Shown: positions 11,959 through 22,912 of the stretch, piece after piece | Position numbering within the stretch: the stretch's first letter is position 1 | Layout: each line of letters starts with the position of its first letter | The notes under the pieces: generated by a model | Databases searched by the model: none | What the model was told of the DNA's origin: nothing | What the model saw: only the letters and a program-made list of their open reading frames with translations | Assembly: GCF_027744825.2 (NCBI RefSeq) | Contig: NC_071334.1 | Span: 32,581,937-32,645,936, forward strand | Direction of reading: 5' to 3' | DNA length: 64,000 bases | Origin: Synchiropus splendidus | Taxonomy: Eukaryota; Chordata; Actinopteri; Syngnathiformes; Callionymidae | Made by a program: the position numbers and the translations under genes

Positions 11959-12058
11959 TTGTATGTCGTGTCCAGGTCTGTGAGAACAGATATTTCATCC
12001 ATGCTATATGTCTCGTACTGTAGCATATTTGACAATAAAGTTACCTTGACCTTGATTT

Positions 12059-14259
12059 CTGTTTTTTTTTTTTTTTTGGACGTGAGGGTGTTGCATTTTA
12101 AGTTTGTATTTTACTTAATCCTATAGGTTGGTCAACTACAAAAGTCTAGCTGTAAAGTTTACATTATTTAACACCATTTCTTATTTTATTTTGTTGGTGT
12201 TTCCCATCGTGATGACGGCTAAAACGGACATTTAAATAAACCCTGTATCAAATTGACCATGATTATTCACCAGAAGTGTCTAAAGAAAGAAGGAAATGCC
12301 TACAAAAGGAAGCCACATTCTTTTCCGCACAATGCTCTCAGTTTTCATTCTGCCTTTTGACATGCAGTACCGATGGGAAAAAACGATCGTGAGGGTGAGA
12401 CATAGTTACCAATGTTCAGAAAAACTGAAGGAGCAAAGCATCCATCCACCAAGAGTAGGTGAAGTTTTGCTATAAAAACGAGAAGACTGGAAACATCCAA
12501 TAGAGAACAAGTGGTTTTTGCAAAAAAAAAAAAAAAAAAAACATATACCAAGCAGATAGTAAGAAAAGTTATATTCTCTCATTCATGTGATATTTGCCCA
12601 GCTACTGGTCCTCTCATTCATAGTCCATCTCACTTCAACTGGATGACATGTCAATGAACAATCCAAAGATATCAGTCTGTGTGAGATTGGGAAAGAATGG
12701 CGCTAATATTGTAAAGTTAACTTTATGTATGTCCGAGTGCGGGCTCATACTACCAAATGTATTCATTAACTTTGGAACCCACCTCTGGTTCTACTTGTAA
12801 CAAGACAGGTTTATTGCTGTTTTTTAGAGAACCCTGCATCTTAAATGATACCTATTAAGTTCATTTTCATCGTCTTTTTCATCATTTGTTGGGCCTTTGT
12901 GCCGAAAGAACCCTCAGCATTATGGCTCCACTTTTGCTTCTTTAGCTCAGAGATAGCTCTTATAATGAATAATTGGTACTTGCTGCATATTTAACATGTC
13001 TGAAGCCCCTCAAACAGCTTTCCTGCCCGACTGTATGAAAGAAGGATGAGACCTTACTGAACAATTATCGAATCAGTCATGCTTTTGTCAGTGGTGACCC
13101 ATATTTCACATAGTTGCCACGGCAGTCAACGCTGAAATGCACATTTAAAAATTCCTAACAGTCTTCTGCAAGGACTGAAGAGAGAGAGCAAGAGCAGCGC
13201 CCTCCTGCTTCAGCAGTGAATGAGAGGTTTGAACTTGAGAATGCATGAGATGCTTCTTCCTTAGGTTCCTCCACACACAAAGTAGCATTTTAGGAACAAC
13301 GCTGCTGTGTTTGTTGAAAAATATTTTTGGTGGATTTAATGGAGGCTTAATCTTTCTCCCAAACATTACAACAAAGCCCAACTTATCTATATATCAATGA
13401 GCATCTGCGCCATCAGAATGTCATTGAGTACGTCATGTTGTCAATATATTATTATTGTAACCTGTAAGTTACACCGCAGTGTATGTGGGAGATTCCCAGA
13501 GACTGGACAAGCTTCACATTTACACTTGTATTGTTTGGGTGGCAATTTGTAGGCAGACCATGCCATTGGGATACAGAAAAGAAAAGATAGCACCGCACAG
13601 AGCTTTTTTGCCGTTGTATTTTTGTCTTCCTGCTGTGTCGATCAGCTGGAACCAACATGTACAAGGATTCCCTGCATCCGGAGCATCTACTTGTTGCCGT
13701 TACCATTGTCCGCACTCCAGGTCGCAGTTAGCATTTCATGCCCAATTGGTGTTCCCCTGGTTTTGATCTGGGAGGAACAGACGAGGGACTGGCACCGGGG
13801 CTGGGTGCTGAGTGAGGTGGGGACGACAATGAAGACCGTCTCTCCCAAGCAGCAACGGATGGTGGTTCAGCTAGTGGCCAGCATCGGATGGGACCATTGT
13901 ACTGTACGACTTCTACAGGCTTCTCTCTTGCTGTGGCAGCACACGGTCCATGAGGTGCACCTCTGAGCTCTTTCAGAAAGCTGCTTCATCTTACGCTTCT
14001 CGCAGTTCCCTTCAATAAAAAGAGGGTGAAGTTTTACACAAAAAAATTAACATATTGACATGTTCGACCACTTTGCATGGTAAGACTTATGCAGTGAACT
14101 AATGCCTAAATGTTGTGGGATTTCAGACTTTTCAACAGAGACCCATGATGATACATTTTTATCAACATGATAAAAGACTCATGCGCAAGACTTTCGGAAA
14201 GGCCACTGCAGTGCACGGGCAGAGAAGACGCCTCTATTAGACCAAATTGTGGAGGAAGA
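12059..14259. other. Unassigned intergenic DNA
   Basis: Contains a T run at 12062-12077 directly after the LINE and a 20-base A run at 12522-12541. The stretch 13450-13970 has longer open frames and higher GC than its surroundings but encodes nothing recognisable. No other features seen. Confidence 0.5.
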
Positions 14260-14610
14260 AAAAAATAGTATATACAGATGAGGACTGCATGATTTGTGTT
14301 CCGTCTCCTTGTGCTTTTCCTGACAATTTGTTTTGAGTCGATCCAAGCAGATGCAATGCTTAAACCGGGACGTGTTTGAACGAGTGAAGCCCAGTGCTGC
14401 AGAACATAAAAAGTCTGAGGTTTTACTCTGCAGGAGCAGCATCTTGTACTTTTTATTTGCCAGGGAGCAGACATTAGCCAAGTGAAGAGTGGGGAGCGCA
14501 GTCTTGTGTCCCCGGAGTCTTGTCCTGACAAGCACTCCGGCACGTTTTCCCCTCCGATGAGTCGACCGTCTCCACAAACTCCATCTGATTCTCCGACTAA
14601 TATCTCTGAG
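14260..14610 (-). mobile_element. LINE endonuclease N-terminal relic
   Basis: Read on the minus strand, about 14556-14376 gives RRGKRAGVLVRTRLRGHKT and then LPTLHLANVCSLANK...LLLLQ-like residues and SAALGFT. This is the start of the endonuclease domain of jockey-superfamily LINEs (basic linker, LANVRSL-x-NK-x-DEL, then CFTETWL). The following DNA keeps weak similarity (a DSALQ..GF..RADR-like stretch in a shifted frame) until about 14270. Only the N-terminal third of the endonuclease is present, in the opposite orientation to the 9.6-kb copy. It is a separate dead copy. Confidence 0.7.
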
Positions 14611-16305
14611 AGATGCACTGGTTGAAAAATGTTTTTCACCAGTCATCAGAGGAGTGTGCTGGTGACAAAACACAACAAAGGTGGAAGAGAGCGACAATCC
14701 AGATAGATAGATAGACAGACCGGATGTTGTTGCAATGTTGGTGTTTCTCTTTCACGGTTCAACAGCTTATCTCTAATTCCAGTGGCTGTGTTGTTTATTT
14801 GGTGAAAGCCTGCATCAGTGACCTTGCACCCGTCTCTGAAAGGATGACACGCTCTTCATGACAGCGTTGCCTCTGAATCAAAACGCTGGTCAGTTTCCTG
14901 CTCCAGCCTCCCTTTTTTCTCACTATACATGTAACGCCGGGACGTGGCTTCAGGCTCAGGATGTGAATGAGCGCTGAGGAGGACCGGCCCTTCATTTGGT
15001 TTTTTGTTTAACAAACCCCTCGCTCCTCCTGCTTGTTAAGAATGTTAAGTGATGGCCCCTCGCTGACCCAGATACGCCATAAGACATTCATTCACAAGTT
15101 CACACTCAACAGCAAATAGAGGACTTGACCCGTCTGAATAATATAGTGATGTAACTTATGCTGTTTATTATTTATCAAAGAGAAATGCTGCACATTTCCC
15201 AGAGGTTTTATTTGATACTTTTGTGCCAAATCAAGAGACTTGGAAAAGTATTATGTCTTCAGATATATTAGTATTATTATTGTTATTATTATTATTTTGC
15301 TTTGTCTCAAATGAAAATATGAATTACATTTAACTTAGTTATGCCAAAATCAATGTGTCACAACAGAAAAATCTGTCATTCATCTGTTGATTTTTTTTCC
15401 TGCCTCCTTTCAGTGGCGAAGAAGGAGCTTTCACAGAAATCGGTTTTGTGCACTGTGAGCTTTCACATTTCAAGCATTTTCATCATTTAACAGAAGAAAT
15501 GACTGCTTTAACTTTATCCACATTTCTTCTCAGCAGTGTTTGATTTCCTCACTATGGCAGAGATGGAGCGGTTTTTCTCCTCAGCTGTATTCATCACATA
15601 CTTTTGTCCACTTTAAAATCAGCATTTATTTTCCAAACATCTCCAACAAGCCAATGCTGATGCTAACTGTGTGTGAGAGGTCGGGGGCAGAAGGGGACAT
15701 TTGGTAGAAAACCATGATAGAATATAACATTTTAATCAGAATCATCATCATGATGGACCTATCTGTGTAAATTCAGCGCTTAAATGAATTAAATAGTTTT
15801 GGTAGATAATGAAAAAAGTAAATATAAAACTTCTTTTTTAAATAAAACAATCGCCATCTCATGAAATTGGTTAGATTTTAATGAGACCTTTCCTTCATGA
15901 CGCCACAGTTTGGCCCCCGGTCATCCACCCACAGGAGAGGTAACATTCGAAAATCCAGGCAAACCCTACACAGATCCTCGGGAGAACCAGCAGCTCCGCT
16001 GAATGAATAAGTTACAGAGTCTGAAGTCGTGCAGCAGGGAGGTGAAGGGAGGAAATTAATTGGATCGGTTTTACCGTTCTCAGTACCAATTCACTCAATC
16101 CCATGGGTAAAAATAATTTCCCAGGTCTTTGTGCTCATACTGTTGAATCACTTCTCAATCTTTCTCCAGCGCTGACCATAGAGTGGTCACCACGAATGGA
16201 TAAAGTTATGAAACCTTTGCCACGAAATTGGCACATAAATGGCAATGACAGCAACAACCAAAACCAAACTTCCATAACCACCTCCGGCACCATTATCAGG
16301 CAACA
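14611..16305. other. Unassigned intergenic DNA
   Basis: Holds a short GATA/GACA tract (about 14702-14720) and a (TTA)n tract (about 15267-15297). The stretch around 15890-16090 is moderately GC-rich and contains AATTAATTGG, a homeodomain-type site. No gene recognised. Confidence 0.45.
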
Positions 16306-16350
16306 CATCCTCACTCCCATGGGGCAAAACATTGCCGTTGGGAATGATGA
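16306..16350 (+). repeat. Terminal fragment of the CATCCTCACTCCCATGG element family
   Basis: Begins CATCCTCACTCCCATGGGG and continues with a diverged GCAAAACATTGCCGTTGGGA, aligning with the start of the copies at 6342 and 62458. Only about 45 bp can be aligned by eye. Confidence 0.5.
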
Positions 16351-19300
16351 CATTTGTGACCTTGCCCGCCAGATTGTTTGTCCAGTGCTCTAGCTACTGG
16401 TGACGCAATTAAATTAATAAAAATGTATTAATAAAAAATCTTTTGAAATATGAGTTGTTTATACAAATGACAATCCGGAACTTAAAGTTACAACGCAGAA
16501 ACTAGAGGATGTTGTTGGATGTCAGTTGGGGTGCTGGAACAACATATTCTAAATGTAAAGATGAATAAATATTAAATATCATAAGAAGTAGAAGTAAATA
16601 TTAATTTGATGATCTGATGCTTTATTTACTTTCAGTTGAACACATTCTTAATTATAGAGGAAACAAGTCGGTCGATAATCCTTTCTTTGCAAGACGCCTT
16701 GTGCATCTTACCTAGATCTAAGCACAAAGGTGTTGAAGGTGCTGAAACTCAGCTCATGTGTTCAGCAGACAAAGGCAGGTGCCTGAATCAACCGCTTCTT
16801 GTGTTTTGCGCAAATATGTGACAGCCCACCTCTTGGCACCCCTCTTAGTGGAAAGCTGGGGTGAAAAGGAACAGGGTCAAAAGAGGAGGGAGGATTACAG
16901 CGAGACATAAAACCGAGATGCAGAGGGCTTTCAGCCAATCCTCGCCTGCAGCAAGCTCCCCTTTCACCCAACAACCTCCTTCTGTAAAACACTCAGCCCT
17001 TCCCCGCCACTTCCACTGTCCTTAACCCCTCACTCCTCTGGGGAATGTATTCAGCTCTGCTTCAATGCCGCGATGGAGAGACTCAAACAAGATCATTTAC
17101 ATGTGCGGGGAGTCGCGAAAGCGCAGCCTATAGGCTTTTTAATGTTTTCAACTACACTTGGTTCAATGTCAGAGTTTTCGGTTCAATCTGTTCTGCCCCA
17201 TTGAAGCGACACCGTGACCTGAAAGGAAGTTTTTCAAATGATCTTGACGGCTGGAAGGAGGTGTTTATTGGGCATGTCGACTGTGATTGAAATAAACTTA
17301 TTTTCAAATTTGACTTTTTTTTTTAAAAGTAATTCAAACTTGCTGTTTGTGAGCTGAAGAATAACTTTTTTTAAACATGACAATCCAATTTCTCTCCAAA
17401 TATTTGCAGACAGGAAAAGCAAAAAAAGAATTTATTCTGTTGTTGTCTTGTTATTGTAAGTAAGTCATGTGTGTTTCCTTCTGTGCCAGCATCCATGACG
17501 CCACTTCAGCCGAACTACTCTGCTGCATATTTTCTCTCGCCTTCTTTATCACTTGTGCTGCAACGATGCGCAACTGTGAAGTGCTCTCTTTCGAAAGAAA
17601 GCCCATTGGAAAGATAAATCACTCAACATTAATTACATATTTTTATTATTCATTATGTGGAATGTCAATTCTTATCCAACATCCAATGTGTCATTTTGTG
17701 GTAAACGACGAGCTGATGCCACAAATTCATCTTTAAGATGTGACGGCTCTGGGCTTCCTGTTAAAACTGCAGTGTTTATGATTCTTACAATAGGAGATGT
17801 GTCATCATAAATCACCAGCAATATAATATAATCCTCACACTCGCTAGCGCATAATGTAGTCTGTAATTATTGTCATATTTCATTGGGGAAATGCCACAAA
17901 GGACGTTTTAGTAAAATGCGAGGAACCCTCGGCGTCCATCTTTAAATCGACCCCTTAGGTCCTCTGAGCTCGTGTGAGGCGATTGGGAAAGTGATTCGGA
18001 GAAATGACCCGGAAAATAACTTCTCGGTACAATTGGAATGCAACATAAAACTGGATCAAGACGACAGAGCAAGCTACTCGCAGCGACAACTCTTGTGTTT
18101 CTGTTAAATGAATTTTACTGCAGCTCTTAAATGGCTGAAGGTCACACGCTGTGAGACCTGCGCGTGCAACAGCCGTGGTGAAGGAAAGACTTTCAGAAGT
18201 TGAAGCAGAAATAAGTTTTTTATCGCGTTAGGAACCTGTGGTCATAATTTGTTCAGTTTCTTTTCTTTGTATTGTATTTCATTCCTTTTGTTACTGTACT
18301 TTCTCAGTCAGTGTGTGTATAGTGGGCCCCAGGTGAGGATTTGGTACAGTCAAGTACTTAGTTCCGAATCCGTGCTTCATTCTTTTTTTGTTATCCTGGC
18401 ACTGTGAATTAGCTGTGAATGGTGATTTCATTCATTTTAACAGTTTTAACAGTCGCTTTGAATTGAGTCTGTTATCTACTTCATCAGGGTTTTTGCTGTT
18501 TGTTATATTATTCTTTGAAAGACTGTTGAATATTTGAAAATCTATTTTCTTAATAGCTGGCACCAACACTGCAAAATGTTTGTTAAGCCTTATTTTGAGT
18601 CAATATATTTCATCCCATTTGATTTAAGAGAAATTCATTCAACAAGGAGGGACTTCTTCAGACAATGCATATTAAATACGTTGTTTTTTTCACTATTGGC
18701 AGATTTTCCCCCCTTATTTCATGTTACCTTTAACTTGAGATATTTACCTACGGAATGTTTTGACTCAAAATAAGGCTTTAACAAACTTGGCAAGATTTTG
18801 AGCCTTTGCAGTGTGACCTTGTTTTGAATAAATTGTCAGGGATCATGTGCCGGCTTTATTTGCACAGGATTGTGTAAATCGATGAGTATGGAAAGAGGGG
18901 CAACCACATGTCATGTGACAGACCTCCTGGAGTTTTGGATCCATTATCTCTGAATTGAATTGAAATGGGATTTATTCTTTATTTAATTTATGAAACAAGA
19001 ATTGATATTTATTTTTTATATCCTTCATTCAATAATGTTGCAAAACATTGGTGTTTTCCATTTCTAAACAACTTTTTAAAATATTTGTGCAACTGTCTTT
19101 TAACATCAAACACCAAACTACTGTTTCCCTCCGCCTCCCCCCGACTCGGCTGCTTTGCCTTATTCTGATTTTTTTTTTTTTGCAACTTGGAAATTTGTCA
19201 GTGCTCTGAAGGATTGATGGCGATCCCGCCCCCTTACTGAAGATGCAGGCACATCAGAGCTCCACCTGCTCTTTTGTCCCTGCAGCCCACTTCAGGGCCA

Positions 19301-21013
19301 TTAACACGACTCCATGGTGATAGAACAAAACTGAGCCCACAACTTTAAGAATCTTTTTTTTCCTTTTTCAGTCATTCAACTAAGCTTTATAAGTAGCTTT
19401 TTCTGTTTTTTCTTTTCTCTCTTTTTAGTGAATATATAAAACTGAGTCTCTGTCTGACAACCCCCAAAGCCTAAATTGTTGTAAAATAATGTTAAATGAA
19501 TGGAATTTAAATGAAAGAAAATCTCTCATATCATTGTTTTTTTCACCAGTGTAAAAGCTGACAGTCTTAATTGCAGTCATTTTGTGTCATTGTCTGTCCC
19601 AGCACCTTAAGACAGCCATTGCCGCAATGTTGAATCGCATCCCTGTGGTCCAAAAATGACGCCATAATTCAGTACTTCTGGCAAAATTGACCACATCAGG
19701 GATTTTTTTTGTTTGTTGCAGAACCAATGCAGTTTTAAATTTGATTCTCACTATTATTACAGATATATATATAAATACATATAGAATATTTAAATGTATA
19801 TATAAAATTGCATTGACAATATGACACTGTATTCCATGGTTAGAGTCTCAAAGTTTTAAAGGTGAAACATTTATTTTTATTTTTATTTATTTATTTTAAC
19901 CTGCCATGACCAGCACAAAACCCACAGACCGACCCAGTGCTCCCTGCAGGCTCTGACTGATGCGTCCATAGTGTAACCCATGCAGATTCGACTTAAAGAG
20001 GACAGGATTTTACAAGTCTTTTGTCATCATCACAGTGAAGAAGTGGACGATTATGGCTGTAAAATACACATAAACCATTGATCAAAAGGTTTTTTATGAG
20101 AGTCAAATATTAATTTAACAAAGTAGCCGTATGGATTTTTAAGACATGCTGGCGGCTTGGCCAACAGCAGGCACTTACAGTACAGAAAGCTCTGGAAAGC
20201 TTCCATAATTGAATTTGTGAATAAGCTGTTTAAACAACATCAGCTCTTTAATTTGTCATTTCATCATCCTCTATTGTCTCTCCTTGTGTTTTCCAGAGAT
20301 ATCTTGTAGTTCATCATTCACACCCGCATTCATCTTCCGCTTGGCAGTTGCTTGACAGAGGATAAAAAATGGCACGGATAAAAATAGCGAGACGCGCATT
20401 TTTCACAACAGCGACTCCAGTGCTGCAATGTGTCTGGTCTTTTGCGTTTGTTATTTCAGTTTATTGAATTAATACAGGAGAATATTGGTGCTAAAAATGG
20501 AGAAGGGTAAGTCTGTTGTAATTACATAGTCCAGATCTTGCAGGGTCCAAAAGACGGGAACTTTAAACGCATCAATACAAATATCATACTTGAAGTCAGG
20601 CAACAGTTTTAAAAAGTCGAGTAAAGTCTGTGATTTTATAAACTATTATTAGGGAAAGAAAAGACTCAAAGTTGGTCCCTGAACAGTTTGATATATTTTG
20701 GTATTAATGTGGTCAATAATAGTTGATCCACAAGTGTACCATGCCGGATAACCTAAATATTCTTCTTCTAAAAGAAACTATGACTTTATACACTTCCTAG
20801 TTCCACACTGCAGCACCAAGTAGTCACTTTGTTCTGTGTTGGTAAGACTTTTTGTTCTCTCTTGGTGCTTTTGGTTTGAGTACGAGTGAGTTTATTCTTT
20901 CATCACAATTTTAGTTGCTCCCGTCTGTCCGTGTCCCTACACTGTGTGACTGTTTTCCTTTCTTTGGTGAGTGTTTTTAACCCTCATTTTCTGTAGTTCA
21001 GCTCTTCTCCTGT
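16351..21013. other. Unassigned AT-rich intergenic DNA
   Basis: No gene, RNA or known mobile element recognised. Low-complexity stretches: T-rich around 17320-17370, an AT-rich segment near 19760-19805, and (TTTA)-like sequence at about 19868-19900. Confidence 0.5.
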
Positions 21014-21544
21014 GTGTCTTTTCACCACCGAGCGCTTGTCATTCTATGGGCCTCGTGTAGATTCTCTCTGAGTGCGTTTTTGATCTTCCCATTTTTAGGC
21101 AGTGTTTTGCCTCTCACCAGTTTCTGTCTCTTCTTCCCCTTCGCTGTGTGCTGTCTCCTCGCTCTGTTTGCTGCAATGTCCTCAGTATTGTTCATGTTTA
21201 TTTTGAGTGAAAACTTTCACTGTTCACTCTTCTGTGGATCTGTGTTTGAGTCACATTTGATCCATCCCTTTAAGCCCCAGCTTGACACAATTCTCGATGC
21301 AAGACAGAGTAATAAATATCATTTTCAATTAGCTCAGGTTCAGTGCCTTCTTTTTAGTGAGAACAAGGCAACCACTTTTCTCAAGTTGCTCACTGAAGAT
21401 GAGCTGTCGATTCCGACATACCAAGAATGGTGTCTGACAAAGTCAGTGGAAGAGTTTTAACAGGCTACACTTCCCCACCAGCAGAGAATTAATGACTTCT
21501 TCAGCACACACAAGGGATCAAACTTACTTGTAATGATCAGTTAG
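21014..21544 (+). other. Unidentified open frame with a PCNA-box-like motif after one stop
   Basis: An open frame of 148 codons (21014-21460) is not recognised. Its first half is hydrophobic and low-complexity; its second half is more protein-like (LTEDELSIPTYQEWCLTKSVEEF). After a single TAA the same frame continues for 27 codons as QATLPHQQRINDFFSTHKG and on to a TAG at 21542-21544. QQRINDFF (21479-21502) fits the PCNA-interacting consensus Q-x-x-(I/L)-x-x-F-F. It could be a decayed exon or transposon C-terminus, or chance. No splice structure or homolog is known to me. Confidence 0.2.
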
Positions 21545-22618
21545 ATCCTCTTAATGGACTATATCATCTCAAAGGTAATTAAGTAGAGTCCCTGAGATGG
21601 TTGACTTAGTGGTGAATTGTGGGTCACTTCATGCAAATGGTGGAAGTCAATTCAAAGGAACTGTAAAGACTTCTTGCATGTAGAGTCAAGACAAATCCTG
21701 CTGGTCATGAAAAACGTGACTGCTTCTTCCAGTGTGTGTGTGTTCTGCTCCCAGTCTGCCCATGAGCTGAGGTCTAGTTGCTCTCTCCTCCTCTTCATCA
21801 TCACGAGCATCTCAGCCGACTCAGGAAGCCGACTTGTCAGATATGGTCCTGGGGGTCGTTGGTGGCTTCAGGCCGTCTTAACTGTAGGAGTGGAGCGAGA
21901 GAAGGGAGACAGTGACTGCTACAAGGCAGACCTGTTGATATCCATCTTCACATGGTCTGCATAAGCTTCTTTGTATTTCTGGCTCCTGCTGATAAGGGAA
22001 GGATGTAAATATTTTTATTTCTGCTGTGACTGGTGGTTATGATGGTGAGCTGGAAGCACAAAATGTTCCATTGAAGACTGGGTGATGTCATGTCCTGGGT
22101 GTCAAACGTGTAATCACACCAGCTCAATCAAGACAATCTGAACATGGATATATCCTGGGTTGAGCTCCAGCTTCAAGCTAACCTGAAAAAAGAAAGGAAG
22201 ATGGCTAAAATAGATGTGTGAAAAAGTAAGAATAAACAGGGTTAGATTAACCCACTTTATCAGGCACTTAGTCAATGTCTGAGTAAATGAAAGGCACGAA
22301 AACAGCCTGGGATTGGTGAAAAAAAATGTTTATTTTCAAAACGGTTTCAAGGTCCTGGCGAAGATATTTCTTCTCTACTACTTCTGAAGAAGCATGGGAG
22401 TATACCAGTGTCATCAATATTTTGAATAGTTGATTTTAACGTTGAGATATTTCTTTGAATAGTTGAAGTCAGTAATCTGCATATTGTGAGGTTGAAGTTA
22501 TTTTTTATTGAATAATTAATTTTAATTTCTATATTGAATGGTTGCATTTAATATATTTATTTTTTGAATAACTAAATTTCAAAATGTTACTATTTTCAAA
22601 TTATACACGCAGTTTGAT
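21545..22618. other. Unassigned intergenic DNA
   Basis: No gene recognised. From about 22320 the sequence becomes AT-rich with repeated TTGAATAGTTGA-like words, which may be an outer, diverged part of the inverted-repeat element that follows. Confidence 0.4.
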
Positions 22619-22912
22619 CTTCTAATTCCAATTATTCAAACATAAATGGTCTAAATGCAGCATTTTTTTTTTAAAATGTGTAGCCTTTTAAATTCAATAT
22701 AAAATTGTTGGCAGAAGGGCGCCACCAGACAATACAATTCAATTGACCCCCGACTGCTGTTGCATCATCACGTGATTGTGTGTGTTGCACCATTGGCTGA
22801 AAATTTGATGAATTCGCTCTGTACTATAGTATTGTCTGGTGTCACTCTTATGCCAGTATTTTTATGTTGAATATAGAAGGCTACTTTTTTTTTTTAATAA
22901 TTGGAATAGAAT
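22619..22912. mobile_element. Inverted-repeat (foldback) element with 82-115 bp arms
   Basis: The left arm runs from TTCTAATTCCAATTATT (22619) through GTAGCCTTTTAAATTCAATA to GCCACCAGACAATAC (ending 22735). The right arm (22829-22912) is its imperfect reverse complement: GTATTGTCTGGTGTCAC through GAATATAGAAGGCTAC to AATAATTGGAATAGAA. The left arm carries about 30 bp not present in the right. A spacer of about 93 bp separates the arms. Such a structure is typical of a MITE that folds into a hairpin. No transposase and no clear target duplication were found, so the superfamily is not assigned. Confidence 0.75.

Larger units (their letters stand above)
9626..12058 (+). mobile_element. Young 5'-truncated LINE, jockey superfamily
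   Basis: LINE-derived sequence begins near 9626, where the frame reads [12 protein letters not shown], the middle of an endonuclease domain. It continues without a break through RT to a stop at 11849-11851. The 3'UTR (11852-12058) holds a short tandem repeat around TGTCTGTGATCTTTATG, an AATAAA at 12034-12039, and a terminal TTACCTTGACCTTGATT tail followed by a T run (12062-12077). The absence of frameshifts or stops over 2.2 kb indicates recent insertion. 5' truncation during target-primed reverse transcription is the usual fate of such copies. Confidence 0.9.

Noticed and set aside
13452..13966. Overlapping open frames on both strands
   Set aside because: No conserved motif and competing frames of similar length; no evidence for a gene.
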